A stretch of DNA of 44,875 nt, taken from a virus. The position numbers were made by a program, and so were the translations under genes. The notes beneath the pieces were generated by a model. It made no database searches. It was given only the letters and a program-made list of their open reading frames with translations, and was not told the DNA's origin. Numbering within the stretch: the stretch's first letter is position 1; each line of letters opens with the position of its first letter. Below, one piece after another: positions 14,828 to 22,281 of this stretch. The stretch lies in IMG/VR virus record IMGVR_UViG_3300043410_001111, positions 1-44,875 of that record; one strand, written 5' to 3'.

Positions 14828-15022
14828 ATGAAAGATACATTGATTGTTTTTGGAGCTATTGTTGTTCTCGTGTTCGCCTTCTTCAGTCCTTTTGTGACTA
14901 TATGGTGTCTCAACACATTGTTCCCTGCTCTTGCAATTCCTTATACGCTTGAGACATACTTTGCAGCATTGTTCTTGAATGCTGGCTCTGGTTTTGTAAA
15001 ATTTAAAACATCAAAGGACTAA
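14828..15022 (+). CDS. Small two-TM membrane protein
   Basis: A 64-residue protein with a hydrophobic first half (DTLIVFGAIVVLVFAFFSPFVTIW) and a second hydrophobic stretch (TYFAALFLNAGS). The LNTLFP...IPYTLETYFAALFL pattern recurs in small phage membrane proteins. GAGGAG precedes ATG 14828. Function unknown. Confidence 0.78.
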   Translation: MKDTLIVFGAIVVLVFAFFSPFVTIWCLNTLFPALAIPYTLETYFAALFLNAGSGFVKFKTSKD

Positions 15023-15025
15023 GAT

Positions 15026-15193
15026 ATGAAGTACCCTGCATCCTGGACTATTGGTCAGTTCATTGAGGAGCTGATCTTGATCTGTGAAGTTCTTGAAATC
15101 CCTGGTATGAAGACTAAGCGTGACGAATTACTCGACGAAATTTCTGAAAGATTTTCGGTTGAAGAGCGAGAAAACGCTGGCTTATCTTTTTAA
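15026..15193 (+). CDS. Hypothetical protein, 55 aa
   Basis: A short gene encoding MKYPASWTIGQFIEELILIC then EVLEIPGMKTKRDELLDEISERFSVEERENAGLSF, acidic and helical. It follows the membrane-protein gene by 3 bases. The stop lies just upstream of a TATAAT box (15201-15206) that may start transcription of the next gene; no good -35 box is visible there. Confidence 0.65.
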   Translation: MKYPASWTIGQFIEELILICEVLEIPGMKTKRDELLDEISERFSVEERENAGLSF

Positions 15194-15235
15194 AATACCG
15201 TATAATAATTTTATTGAATCAGGAAAGGATATGAA

Positions 15236-16174
15236 ATGGCACACGAAGTAGAAACAATGGCATGGGCTGGTGAGACTCCTTGGCATGGTCTTGGGGTTGA
15301 GGTTCTTGGTGATCTTACTCCCGAGCAGATGATGGATAAGGCAGGTCTTAATTGGACAGTTGATAAGTTCCAGACATTTGCGGAGCTTGCAGATGGATCT
15401 AAGGTTGCAACGCCAACACAGGCTCTTGTTCGCTCCTCAGATAACAAGATCCTTACAATGGTATCTGATGATTGGAAGCCTGTACAGAATCAAGAGGCCT
15501 TCGAGTTCTTCAATGATTTTGTGATGGCTGGTGATATGGAAATGCATACAGCTGGCTCCTTGAAGGGTGGTCAGATGGTATGGGCTCTTGCAAAGGTAAA
15601 AGAGTCTTTCGAAATCCTTGGAGGTGATAAGGTTGACTCCTATCTTCTTTTCTCTAATCCTCATCAGTATGGTCGTTGCATTGATATTCGGTTTACTCCG
15701 ATTCGTGTCGTATGTAATAACACACTTACCCTTTCTCTTTCGGCTAAGTCTGATCTTATGGTTCGCCTTAATCATCGTTCAAAGTTTGACGCTGATATGG
15801 TTAAGTCAACCTTGGGATTAGCCAACAAGTCTCTGACAGTCTATAAAGAGATGGCTGAGTTCTTGTCTTCCAAGTTCTATAAGAAAGATAAGGTTGAGAG
15901 CTATATGATGGATGTATTCCCATCTCTCACAAAGAAAGATAATACTGTTATGTCTCGTCCTGCTGAGACTGCCTTGTCGGTTCTTGAGACTCAGCCTGGC
16001 TTTGAATATGGTTCGGGTACATGGTGGCAGGCATTTAATGCTGTGACTTTTGCAACCGATCATTTGCTTGGTCATTCTCCAGAGACTCGTTTGCAATCTG
16101 CCTGGTATGGTACAAACCGCCCTCGTAAATTGGTTGCCTTGGAAAAGGCAGTTGAATACGCTGAAGCCGCGTAA
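15236..16174 (+). CDS. DUF932 / TIGR03299 phage-plasmid protein
   Basis: A 312-residue protein starting MAHEVETMAWAGETPWHGLG, the hallmark of the DUF932 family (TIGR03299, phage/plasmid-like protein). The family length is about 300 residues and the core RFTPIRVVCNNTLTLSLS is present. These proteins are widespread on phages and plasmids; the function is not established. AGGAAAGG precedes the start. A TATAAT box lies 30 bases upstream. Confidence 0.9.
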   Translation: MAHEVETMAWAGETPWHGLGVEVLGDLTPEQMMDKAGLNWTVDKFQTFAELADGSKVATPTQALVRSSDNKILTMVSDDWKPVQNQEAFEFFNDFVMAGDMEMHTAGSLKGGQMVWALAKVKESFEILGGDKVDSYLLFSNPHQYGRCIDIRFTPIRVVCNNTLTLSLSAKSDLMVRLNHRSKFDADMVKSTLGLANKSLTVYKEMAEFLSSKFYKKDKVESYMMDVFPSLTKKDNTVMSRPAETALSVLETQPGFEYGSGTWWQAFNAVTFATDHLLGHSPETRLQSAWYGTNRPRKLVALEKAVEYAEAA

Positions 16175-16183
16175 GGAGACAAC

Positions 16184-16633
16184 ATGAGAAAGATTGTTGT
16201 ATTTGATATTGACGGCACGATCGCCAACAACGATCATCGTAGGCACTTTGTTGAACAGAAGCCAAAGGATTGGAAGGCATATAACAATCTGATGGCAGAT
16301 GACGGTGTTTATCTGGACATCGTCTATATCATGTCAACTTTGTGGAATGATACAAACAACCGTATCATCCTTTGCACTGGTCGTGAAGAAACATATCGCG
16401 AGCATACAGAGAACTGGCTAATCAAAGTTGGTCTGTTTCACTACATCAACGATCTCTATATGCGCAAAGAGAAGGACTATCGTTCTGATGCGATTGTTAA
16501 GGTCGAGCTGATGAAACAGATCGAAGCAGATTGGGGTCGTCCTCAGCTATGGTTCGACGATCGTCAGCAGGTCGTTGATGCTATCCGTGCAGAAGGTATT
16601 CGTGTTCTACAAGTTCAAGAAGGGAATTTCTAA
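16184..16633 (+). CDS. HAD phosphatase, polynucleotide kinase 3'-phosphatase-like
   Basis: A 149-residue HAD-fold protein: motif I VFDIDGTIAN (residues 6-15), IILCTGREETYREHTENWL as motif II region, and WFDDRQQVVDAI as motif IV. The KPKDWKAYNNLMADD cap segment and LMKQIEADWGRPQLWFDD are typical of phage proteins like the phosphatase domain of T4 polynucleotide kinase; no kinase domain is present. Likely substrates are 3'-phosphate ends or nucleotides. Such a role would fit the RNA-rich region of this phage, but that link is an inference. TAATG joins it to the next short gene. Confidence 0.85.
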   Translation: MRKIVVFDIDGTIANNDHRRHFVEQKPKDWKAYNNLMADDGVYLDIVYIMSTLWNDTNNRIILCTGREETYREHTENWLIKVGLFHYINDLYMRKEKDYRSDAIVKVELMKQIEADWGRPQLWFDDRQQVVDAIRAEGIRVLQVQEGNF

Positions 16634-16740
16634 TGATTGAGATTGGTCCTAACCTCTTAGAGGCGATAAAGGTAGTTTCTACCTGTTCCTTCCTCGCAAT
16701 TTTTGCGTTTGGAATGTATAAGATAGTAAAGGAATGTTGA
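16633..16740 (+). CDS. Single-TM micropeptide, 35 aa
   Basis: A 35-residue peptide, MIEIGPNLLEAIKVVSTCSF then LAIFAFGMYKIVKEC, with one membrane-spanning helix. It starts in a TAATG overlap with the HAD gene and ends 1 base before the next ATG, which has AAAGGAA upstream. The coupling on both sides supports a real gene. Function unknown. Confidence 0.65.
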   Translation: MIEIGPNLLEAIKVVSTCSFLAIFAFGMYKIVKEC

Positions 16741-16741
16741 T

Positions 16742-17146
16742 ATGAATAATCTTTCAATCTTTATCTATCTCGCAGAACTGATTCCTGCTATTGGTCATCT
16801 GGCAGTTGGTATGGCCATAGCATCTGTCGTTGGTTTATTTTTTTCTGTAATGATATGGGACTTCAATAAAAAGAAATGGGAATATGATAGCAAGGAAGAA
16901 AATGCAGCTCGTGAAGGAAGGCTTAGTATGGGGAAATTTGGTATCAAATTTTTCCCATTAATGTTTGTCGTATGCTGCGTAGTCGGAACTATCATTCCCT
17001 CTCGAAACACAATCATGATGATCGCTGCCTCTGAGTATGGTGAGACTCTGTATAAGTCTGAGTCTGTCCAGGAGATCATCAATCCCGCCACGAAGCTGTT
17101 GAAGTCGTATATCAAAGAAGAACTCGATAAGCGCGAGAAGAAATGA
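16742..17146 (+). CDS. Membrane protein, two TM segments, 134 aa
   Basis: A 134-residue protein with hydrophobic segments at about residues 8-40 and 72-92 (FFPLMFVVCCVVGTIIPS), a charged linker of about 30 residues between them and a basic C-terminal helix (LLKSYIKEELDKREKK). Similar proteins with the IPSRNTIMMIAASEYGE stretch occur in T4-like phages, without a known role. The stop overlaps the next start (ATGA). Confidence 0.8.
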   Translation: MNNLSIFIYLAELIPAIGHLAVGMAIASVVGLFFSVMIWDFNKKKWEYDSKEENAAREGRLSMGKFGIKFFPLMFVVCCVVGTIIPSRNTIMMIAASEYGETLYKSESVQEIINPATKLLKSYIKEELDKREKK

Positions 17147-17370
17147 TGAACAAGCGTATTGAAGAACTTGCTAAACAGGCTACAATCTGGCATGGAATGG
17201 TTGACGGTTATATTTTTGATAAAGAAAAGTTCGCCGAGTTGATTGTCAAGGAATGTATTAACACTATTGATCCACAAACTGGAACTAAGTGGATTAAAGA
17301 TCAAACACAGGAAGAATTCTGGAAGAATCAATCTGTGCATTTGATTAAACAACATTTCGGAGTTGATTGA
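17143..17370 (+). CDS. Hypothetical protein, 75 aa
   Basis: A 75-residue protein (MMNKRIEELAKQATIWHGMV...) of a style common in large phages: IEELAKQA, FDKEKFAELIVKEC, then a C-terminal LIKQHFG. ATGA overlap with the previous gene and TGATG with the next. A second ATG at 17146 may be the true start. Function unknown. Confidence 0.8.
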   Translation: MMNKRIEELAKQATIWHGMVDGYIFDKEKFAELIVKECINTIDPQTGTKWIKDQTQEEFWKNQSVHLIKQHFGVD

Positions 17371-17735
17371 TGTCCAAGATAGTCGATATGATCCAAGCGA
17401 TCCCAACGAATGAACGTGCTGTCACGAATTGGTCTAATATACAGACCTCTTTTGTTATTGATAATGATGATGTTAGACTGGGAACTTGTGTTGAGGTCAT
17501 TCGTCGCTATAATATCGAAGTAAAGCTTGGCGCGAGTGCTCTAATCTCTCAACACAACTTTGATCATATTGGTAGAATCGTTACCAATGTCAAGCGTGGT
17601 GTGATTGAAGAGCTGTATGGAGAGTTTCGCAAACCTCTAATTGATCTAGAGTTTACTATTGCATCGGGCGACCAACAAGAAGCATTAGAAAAAGTTCGTA
17701 AATTGTATCGTGACATGTTTGGAGAGATAAAATGA
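17370..17735 (+). CDS. Hypothetical protein, 121 aa
   Basis: A 121-residue alpha/beta protein (MSKIVDMIQAIPTNERAVTN...) with a helix ending in KVRKLYRDMFG. It starts in a TGATG overlap with the preceding gene and ends in an ATGA overlap with the next. No family recognised. Confidence 0.75.
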   Translation: MSKIVDMIQAIPTNERAVTNWSNIQTSFVIDNDDVRLGTCVEVIRRYNIEVKLGASALISQHNFDHIGRIVTNVKRGVIEELYGEFRKPLIDLEFTIASGDQQEALEKVRKLYRDMFGEIK

Positions 17736-18220
17736 GTATGACTAAAGGAACACCACTGAGCAGCCAGATCATTTGGCTTGAGGAACGAGTGAAAGAACTC
17801 GAAACAATCTGTCTTGAGCAGAAGAATGAATTGATCAGCATCAAGCGTGGTCAATACTTCAAAGAGAATAAGTCGCTCAAGGAACGGGTAGAAGAACTAA
17901 AAGATCAGGTGCAATATAAACAGAACACAATCGACGCACTGACTGCTATGTGCAACAGGTTGCAAAATCGAGTCGGCAATTCTAAGCCAGAGTCCGATAA
18001 AATTGAAAATATTTTAATGGATAGTTTGGATGCTCGATACAGAAAGAAAGTTGAAAAGATCAGTAATTCTGGTGTAGATATCTACACCGCACAACGCAAT
18101 GCATCTGTTCGTCTGGTAGAAGAACTCGTTGACGAAGTTATCAAATCAAGCTATGATGATAATCAAATCAAGCTCGCATACGCAATCGAGCTACTCAAGA
18201 GGAGCAAAGTCAATGACTGA
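17732..18220 (+). CDS. Coiled-coil protein, 162 aa
   Basis: A 162-residue protein with heptad-type coiled coil over roughly residues 10-80 (IIWLEERVKELETICLEQKN; LKERVEELKDQVQYKQNTID) followed by a globular helical end. It starts in an ATGA overlap. Function unknown; a structural or oligomerising role is suggested by the coiled coil. Confidence 0.8.
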   Translation: MSMTKGTPLSSQIIWLEERVKELETICLEQKNELISIKRGQYFKENKSLKERVEELKDQVQYKQNTIDALTAMCNRLQNRVGNSKPESDKIENILMDSLDARYRKKVEKISNSGVDIYTAQRNASVRLVEELVDEVIKSSYDDNQIKLAYAIELLKRSKVND

Positions 18221-18539
18221 ATACAGACCAGACAAGTGGGTCGTACTAAAGTTGACCAGAGGCGAAGAAACTTCTTATAAAGTCCTCGGTGGCTGGAGAG
18301 GTGGTTACCTCGAAGGTGACTCTTGGCGCATGAACAGCGGCATCTTGGGCGTCGAAGAAAAAGATCATTACTTCTGGTTCCATGGACACAGTGGTAGCAC
18401 CTACCTGTGTCATAAAGATGCATATGGTTTTATTGGAGTTACTGCTGCTCTCCATAAGTGGCTCACAGAGAACCATACGATTCCTCTGACCACTTTTGAA
18501 TTGATGCCGGAAGAAACAGATTGGTTAAAATTGGTATGA
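18213..18539 (+). CDS. Hypothetical protein, 108 aa
   Basis: A 108-residue protein (MTEYRPDKWVVLKLTRGEET...) with YKVLGGWRGGYLEGDSWRMN and FWFHGHSGSTYLCHKDAYG, a beta-rich pattern I have seen in T4-like phage genomes without a function. GAGGAG lies upstream of ATG 18213, deciding against the longer frame. It overlaps both neighbours. Confidence 0.82.
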   Translation: MTEYRPDKWVVLKLTRGEETSYKVLGGWRGGYLEGDSWRMNSGILGVEEKDHYFWFHGHSGSTYLCHKDAYGFIGVTAALHKWLTENHTIPLTTFELMPEETDWLKLV

Positions 18540-18769
18540 AAAAAATTGTTTACAAAAGAACTAAAGTCGTTTATAATGCTCATTATAAGTGTTATGAGGT
18601 GTGGTATAAGAACTGGTTCATTTGGCAACAGGATTGTGAATATCGATGGGATGAAAATGACATACACATTCATTACTCAACGAAAGAACAGGCTGAACAG
18701 AAAGCAATTGCTCGTGCCAAGGCAATGTTAGAAACTGTGATTGTATATGAAGGAGCTGCATTAGTATGA
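18536..18769 (+). CDS. Hypothetical protein, 77 aa
   Basis: A 77-residue basic protein (MKKIVYKRTKVVYNAHYKCY...) rich in aromatic residues, with a C-terminal helix rich in Ala. ATGA overlaps join it to both neighbours. No family recognised. Confidence 0.75.
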   Translation: MKKIVYKRTKVVYNAHYKCYEVWYKNWFIWQQDCEYRWDENDIHIHYSTKEQAEQKAIARAKAMLETVIVYEGAALV

Positions 18770-18951
18770 ACGCTAATGATCATCTCAAATTTTCTACTAT
18801 GTTCATACCTCCTCCTGTAACTGGCTACTTGCAGTTTGGACCAGATGGTTATGGTAACTTTAGAATTGCATATTATCAAAAGAAGCCAAATGCTGTTGTC
18901 AGGTTCTGTATGAAGCATTTGTTAGGAATCTATTGGAGGGATAAGATATGA
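18766..18951 (+). CDS. Hypothetical protein, 61 aa
   Basis: A 61-residue protein (MNANDHLKFSTMFIPPPVTG...) ending VVRFCMKHLLGIYWRDK, a basic amphipathic helix. Joined to both neighbours by ATGA overlaps. Function unknown. Confidence 0.72.
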   Translation: MNANDHLKFSTMFIPPPVTGYLQFGPDGYGNFRIAYYQKKPNAVVRFCMKHLLGIYWRDKI

Positions 18952-19247
18952 ATTGTGATGAATGTATGTATGGCAATCCTTATGATGACAGCGAGCTTGG
19001 TAAACTAAAACAACTGATCGAGTTGTATGAGAGTCGCATATCGATGTTGGAAGTATACAACGAAGATAATCTTAAACGACCATATCGTGAAAGAGGTCCA
19101 TTTCAATCGATTGCTTACGAGCGAGTGATGCTGGCAGAGTTTGAGTCGGAAGTTGACAGGATCAAGAACCATGTCCGTTGCCAACGGTTTCCAGAGTTTG
19201 TAAAGAGACATAAGGAAGATGTTTGTGGAGAATTTGCAAATGACTGA
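18948..19247 (+). CDS. Hypothetical protein, 99 aa
   Basis: A 99-residue helical protein (MNCDECMYGNPYDDSELGKL...). Three Cys residues lie at the N-terminus and near the C-terminus, so a metal site is possible but not clear. It overlaps the next gene by 8 bases. Function unknown. Confidence 0.75.
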   Translation: MNCDECMYGNPYDDSELGKLKQLIELYESRISMLEVYNEDNLKRPYRERGPFQSIAYERVMLAEFESEVDRIKNHVRCQRFPEFVKRHKEDVCGEFAND

Positions 19248-19533
19248 TGATGAAAATATCGATATTGTTGATCTGTTGAGTGGTGATGATCGTCACGAGT
19301 ATTGTTCAGAAGCCGTCAATGAGATTAAACGGCTGCGAAAGCAGAACGAGTTTTTAAAAACGACGATTCGCAGCCTCGATCCTGAAAAATTTCCTGGTCC
19401 ATTCATCCATGCGTTTCTTGGGGAGAAAGATTGGAATGGTATGCCTGAGAAGTTTCTTATTGTCCCTGCATTAGGTGTTGACTTCTCCTACGTGTACCAG
19501 AAGACAGGCCAGACGACAGGGACCGAGTGGTAA
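19240..19533 (+). CDS. Hypothetical protein, 97 aa
   Basis: A 97-residue acidic protein (MTDDENIDIVDLLSGDDRHE...) with a short coiled segment (AVNEIKRLRKQNEFLKTTI) near the middle. GGAG lies upstream of ATG 19240; a 7-codon longer start at 19219 is possible. The stop overlaps the next start (TAATG). Confidence 0.72.
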   Translation: MTDDENIDIVDLLSGDDRHEYCSEAVNEIKRLRKQNEFLKTTIRSLDPEKFPGPFIHAFLGEKDWNGMPEKFLIVPALGVDFSYVYQKTGQTTGTEW

Positions 19534-19724
19534 TGAATAGTTTTGAACGAATTTGGGCAAGAGCAACTGGACATGTTATGGGTGAAACTGACCATGACCG
19601 TCCTGACATTCCTATCTTGACGTTACGAGAAGCTCGGATCGCATTGTTCTTGAAAACATTTTGGGTAGGTATCCATGTGATTACCTGCTTGTTTATTATC
19701 GCAAACACAGTGAGGCACTGGTAA
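19533..19724 (+). CDS. Small membrane protein, 63 aa
   Basis: A 63-residue protein whose last third is one membrane helix (FLKTFWVGIHVITCLFIIAN). The N-terminal half is polar. TAATG overlaps join it to both neighbours. Function unknown. Confidence 0.72.
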   Translation: MNSFERIWARATGHVMGETDHDRPDIPILTLREARIALFLKTFWVGIHVITCLFIIANTVRHW

Positions 19725-20179
19725 TGGCTAGTCTTTTGAAATATGCAATGCACGAACTCGATCTTATCGGTATGACCGAGGATTCGACTGATGATTGGAA
19801 TAAAGCAATGCGTGACCATATCCTTCACATGGTCAAAGAGTTTTCTGATGAAGGACACTCTGGCATGTCTGCTTCATATGCTCTCAACATTTTAAAAAAT
19901 CTCCTTGACTTCAAGCCATTGACTCCTTTGACTGGAGCTGATGATGAGTGGACAATGATTGATTATGTCGGTGATATGATAGCACAAAACAAACGTTGCT
20001 TCCATGTGTTTAGAGGCGATGATGGTCGAGCATATGATATCGCAGGTATCATCTTCTATGAATGGTGCACAGATGAAAATGGTAAAAGATACAAATCACA
20101 TTTTACCAGCAAGGACAGCCGTGTCTATATCACATTTCCCTATACGCCCACAAACGAATATCGTGAGGTGATACGGTGA
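19724..20179 (+). CDS. Conserved phage protein, 151 aa
   Basis: A 151-residue protein (MASLLKYAMHELDLIGMTED...) with HILHMVKEFSDEGHSGMSAS, then LLDFKPLTPLTGADDEWT. This pattern is shared by many tailed-phage proteins of unknown function. The C-terminal half (CFHVFRGDDGRAYDIAGIIF) is beta-rich. TAATG overlap at the start and GTGA overlap at the end. Confidence 0.85.
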   Translation: MASLLKYAMHELDLIGMTEDSTDDWNKAMRDHILHMVKEFSDEGHSGMSASYALNILKNLLDFKPLTPLTGADDEWTMIDYVGDMIAQNKRCFHVFRGDDGRAYDIAGIIFYEWCTDENGKRYKSHFTSKDSRVYITFPYTPTNEYREVIR

Positions 20180-20376
20180 CTGATGACCAATTAAAGGATG
20201 CAAAGATTGAGGCATTAGAACTCGAGATTGCAAAGCTTCAATATTTTAAGACAGAGATCTTTAAACAAGCCTCTTATCGTCGAGAAACCGTTGACGATTA
20301 CATTCGTGGTGCCAAGGGTGCAATCGATCATTACGAATGGCGAGATCCAAGAAAATTTAATGATGTCCAAGATTGA
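20176..20376 (+). CDS. Hypothetical protein, 66 aa
   Basis: A 66-residue protein beginning at a GTG codon in a GTGA overlap, with a helical N-terminus (KIEALELEIAKLQYFKTEIF) and a YIRGAKGAIDHYEW stretch. Gene overlaps and absence of another start support GTG. Function unknown. Confidence 0.65.
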   Translation: MTDDQLKDAKIEALELEIAKLQYFKTEIFKQASYRRETVDDYIRGAKGAIDHYEWRDPRKFNDVQD

Positions 20377-20458
20377 TTGGTTTATCCTTATAAACGTTGC
20401 CTTAATTTGCATTATGATCTATACTGCAATGATAGTCGAGAAAAGGAACACCAAATGA
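20363..20458 (+). CDS. Single-TM micropeptide, 31 aa
   Basis: A 31-residue peptide, MSKIDWFILINVALICIMIY then TAMIVEKRNTK, with one membrane helix and a basic tail. It overlaps the previous gene's end and its stop overlaps the next start (ATGA). An ATG 3 bases earlier is equally possible. The ribosome binding site is poor, so expression probably depends on coupling. Confidence 0.55.
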   Translation: MSKIDWFILINVALICIMIYTAMIVEKRNTK

Positions 20459-20727
20459 CATACTATCAGTGGAACGATTTGTACCAACTTTCTAACACAG
20501 TAGGCACGCAGATCTTTATGAGTGGTTTCTTTGCATGTCTGATGACTGCGTTTCCTGTTGCAATGTTGGCACTGCTTCCACATGATGGTTGGAGGCGAGG
20601 CGAGTATGCAGCAAAGGATCGTGCACGAATTAAACAACTCGAGGATGAAAATGAAAAACTTCGTAAAGAATTGATTGATCAATCGGTGATTATTGATGCG
20701 ATGTTGAAAGAGGCTTTTAAACGATGA
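20455..20727 (+). CDS. Membrane protein with C-terminal coiled coil, 90 aa
   Basis: A 90-residue protein with a membrane helix (FMSGFFACLMTAFPVAMLAL), an Arg-rich turn and a coiled coil (ARIKQLEDENEKLRKELIDQ). This layout resembles i-spanin-type and anchor proteins, but the position far from the lysis genes argues for an accessory role. AAGGAA precedes the ATG and ATGA joins it to the next gene. Confidence 0.75.
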   Translation: MTYYQWNDLYQLSNTVGTQIFMSGFFACLMTAFPVAMLALLPHDGWRRGEYAAKDRARIKQLEDENEKLRKELIDQSVIIDAMLKEAFKR

Positions 20728-21164
20728 TGGATTGTCTAATTATTGGTGACAGTATTGCTGTTGGTCTATCTACCTATAGAAAAGAATGCATCACAATTGC
20801 AAAGGGTGGTTTTAATACGAAGCAATGGAATGTTGCCTATATGAATAGACCTGCTTTTGATATGCAGGAATACAATACTGCTATTATTAGTCTTGGAACA
20901 AACGATCATCAGTATGTTGAAACCGAAGAAAATCTTAATGAGATTCGTGAGACCGTAAAGGCAAAGACTGTGTTCTGGATCATGCCTGCGAACAACCTAA
21001 AAGCAAGCAATGTTCCAATCGAGAAGATTCAAAAGATCATTCTAAAGCTTGCTCGCAACAATGGCGATAAGATTGTATACATTAAAGACCTTTCACCAGA
21101 TAAGATTCATCCATCAAATGAAGGTTATAAATGGTTAGCTTATGACACAAAGGTAGGACAATGA
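20724..21164 (+). CDS. SGNH/GDSL-type hydrolase
   Basis: A 146-residue protein with the SGNH hydrolase blocks: block I IIGDSIAVGLS (catalytic Ser at about residue 9), block III LGTNDH (Gly/Asn oxyanion residues) and block V DKIHPSNEGY (Asp and His). The family includes esterases, lipases and sugar deacetylases; it is short but complete. A substrate such as an acetylated host surface sugar is possible. ATGA overlaps join it to both neighbours. Confidence 0.85.
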   Translation: MMDCLIIGDSIAVGLSTYRKECITIAKGGFNTKQWNVAYMNRPAFDMQEYNTAIISLGTNDHQYVETEENLNEIRETVKAKTVFWIMPANNLKASNVPIEKIQKIILKLARNNGDKIVYIKDLSPDKIHPSNEGYKWLAYDTKVGQ

Positions 21165-21448
21165 ATAAACACATGGATAAATTTCAAATGGAATTGTTGT
21201 GGAAGGGTGGAATACTCAATCCAAACAAAATAAACAAGTTCAAGCCTGAGAAAACAAATCTTTATAGTTGTACGATTAAAATTTACAAAAAAGTTCTTGT
21301 TGACGAATTTACTGAAACCGGCTATTATAAGAATGATAAACTTGCCCGAGAAGATCTGGAATCCAAGCTTCGTTGGAAGAAGAATGAGAAATACCCATAC
21401 ATGACAAACCCAAGTCTTCAATGGACATTTGATCATTCATCGGTATAA
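21161..21448 (+). CDS. Hypothetical protein, 95 aa
   Basis: A 95-residue basic protein (MNKHMDKFQMELLWKGGILN...) with a beta-rich middle (YSCTIKIYKKVLVDEF). It is the last gene of the run; a TATAAATA late-type promoter overlaps its stop region. No family recognised. Confidence 0.7.
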   Translation: MNKHMDKFQMELLWKGGILNPNKINKFKPEKTNLYSCTIKIYKKVLVDEFTETGYYKNDKLAREDLESKLRWKKNEKYPYMTNPSLQWTFDHSSV

Positions 21449-21451
21449 ATA
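21444..21451 (+). promoter_or_regulatory. T4-type late promoter octamer before tRNA-Leu
   Basis: TATAAATA. A start 6-7 bases downstream would fall at about 21457, 1-2 bases before the first base of tRNA-Leu, so the tRNA would be made with almost no leader. Confidence 0.65.
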
Positions 21452-21458
21452 AACAATT

Positions 21459-21535
21459 GCGCGCGTGATCCAACTGGCAGAGGTGACGGACTTAAAATTC
21501 GTATGTTGTGGGTTCGAATCCCACCGTGCGCACCA
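21459..21535 (+). tRNA. tRNA-Leu(TAA) with short variable loop
   Basis: Acceptor GCGCGCG / CGTGCGC, anticodon loop CTTAAAA with TAA, T-loop TTCGAAT and encoded CCA. The variable loop is only 5 bases (ATGTT), although leucine tRNAs normally have a long variable arm. The D-arm pairing is weak. Confidence 0.88.
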
Positions 21536-21553
21536 AACACTTTGGGAATACAC

Positions 21554-21739
21554 ATGTCAAATAATGAAGAACTATATCCTCCATTTCCTGAATTGAGTGA
21601 TAAATTAAAAACTCTTCTCTTTCAATACTATGAAGCTGAATTTGATGGTGAGGTTGTCAAGGCAGCTCTTTTGAAGAAACAGATTGACACCATTAAATTT
21701 AAAATGAGTCTCGGTGAAACACACGAGGTTCCTTTTTAA
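21554..21739 (+). CDS. Hypothetical protein, 61 aa, between tRNAs
   Basis: A 61-residue acidic helical protein (MSNNEELYPPFPELSDKLKT...). The start is at 21554, 18 bases after the tRNA CCA; an in-frame extension would run back into the tRNA. No strong ribosome binding site is visible (GGGAA at moderate distance). Function unknown. Confidence 0.72.
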   Translation: MSNNEELYPPFPELSDKLKTLLFQYYEAEFDGEVVKAALLKKQIDTIKFKMSLGETHEVPF

Positions 21740-21746
21740 TTAATAT

Positions 21747-21822
21747 GGGGGTGTCGCCAAGTGGTTAAGGCCAGCCGCTCATAACGGTTTTATCGGGGGT
21801 TCGAATCCCTCCATCCCTACCA
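21747..21822 (+). tRNA. tRNA with CAT anticodon (Met or Ile2)
   Basis: Acceptor GGGGGTG / CATCCCT, D-arm GCCAAGTGGTTAAGGC, anticodon loop CTCATAA, T-loop TTCGAAT, encoded CCA. The anticodon stem lacks the GGG/CCC pairs of an initiator, so it is an elongator Met or a lysidine-type Ile tRNA. Confidence 0.93.
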
Positions 21823-21832
21823 AGGAATTAAT

Positions 21833-21922
21833 ATGTTATTTGTAAGAAATCTAATCTTAATGAATTGGATGGGTCTCATCCCTTTCATTTTAATACTCTT
21901 TTATGATCTTTTTTTCGGTTGA
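21833..21922 (+). CDS. Hydrophobic micropeptide, 29 aa
   Basis: A 29-residue peptide (MLFVRNLILMNWMGLIPFIL then ILFYDLFFG), nearly all membrane helix. AAGGAA lies at good spacing before ATG. The stop overlaps the -35 box of the next promoter. Short hydrophobic ORFs can be chance, so this is moderate. Confidence 0.45.
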   Translation: MLFVRNLILMNWMGLIPFILILFYDLFFG

Positions 21923-21947
21923 TTTAATTAAAATTTGTCTATATAAT
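21919..21947 (+). promoter_or_regulatory. Sigma70-like promoter (TTGATT-N17-TATAAT)
   Basis: TTGATT preceded by CGG and a perfect TATAAT 17 bases downstream, 37 bases before ATG 21985. It belongs to the recurring promoter class of this genome and drives the 21985-22649 genes. Confidence 0.85.
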
Positions 21948-21984
21948 ATAGATAATGATGATTGACAGAAAGAGGAGTCGTGCT

Positions 21985-22182
21985 ATGTCTTTATATCCTG
22001 GTCCTTATAAATTCGTTGTAGAATTTGAAAAATTTCTGACAAAGGGTGTTCTTAACGGTCTTACAGTAAAAGATCGTGTGCATTTCGTTGATCAAAAAGA
22101 AGCAGAGCGCTGGGTGAATGATGTGCAGAAATTTGATAAGGGTGCTCGCTACACATCTTTTAAAGTAAAGGCGGTCGCATGA
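21985..22182 (+). CDS. Conserved phage protein, 65 aa
   Basis: A 65-residue protein (MSLYPGPYKFVVEFEKFLTK...) with GVLNGLTVKDRVHFVDQKEAERWV, a pattern repeated in many T4-like phage small proteins. AGAGGAG precedes ATG 21985, deciding against the longer frame at 21955. Its stop overlaps the next ATG (ATGA). Confidence 0.8.
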   Translation: MSLYPGPYKFVVEFEKFLTKGVLNGLTVKDRVHFVDQKEAERWVNDVQKFDKGARYTSFKVKAVA

Positions 22183-22281
22183 TTTTAAAGAAAAAAGATA
22201 CAGGATTTCCATTCTGAGGCTGAGGCATTTGAATGGAAGCATTTAATTTATGATATTATCAAAAAGGAATTGACACAGTGA
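22179..22281 (+). pseudogene. Small gene split by a +1 shift in an A6 run
   Basis: ATG 22179 (ATGA overlap with the previous stop) opens a frame that ends after 12 codons at 22217. Removing one A from the six-A run at 22191-22196 joins it to the +1 frame, giving a 33-residue protein ending EWKHLIYDIIKKELTQ whose stop overlaps the next start (GTGA at 22278-22281). Coupling at both ends argues that this was, or is, one gene. It is either a homopolymer error in the sequence, a recent mutation, or a programmed +1 frameshift. Confidence 0.65.

Noticed and set aside
15178-15206. Promoter before the DUF932 gene (TATAAT at 15201).
   Set aside because: The -10 box is perfect, but no acceptable -35 box lies 16-18 bases upstream, so I did not list it as a feature.
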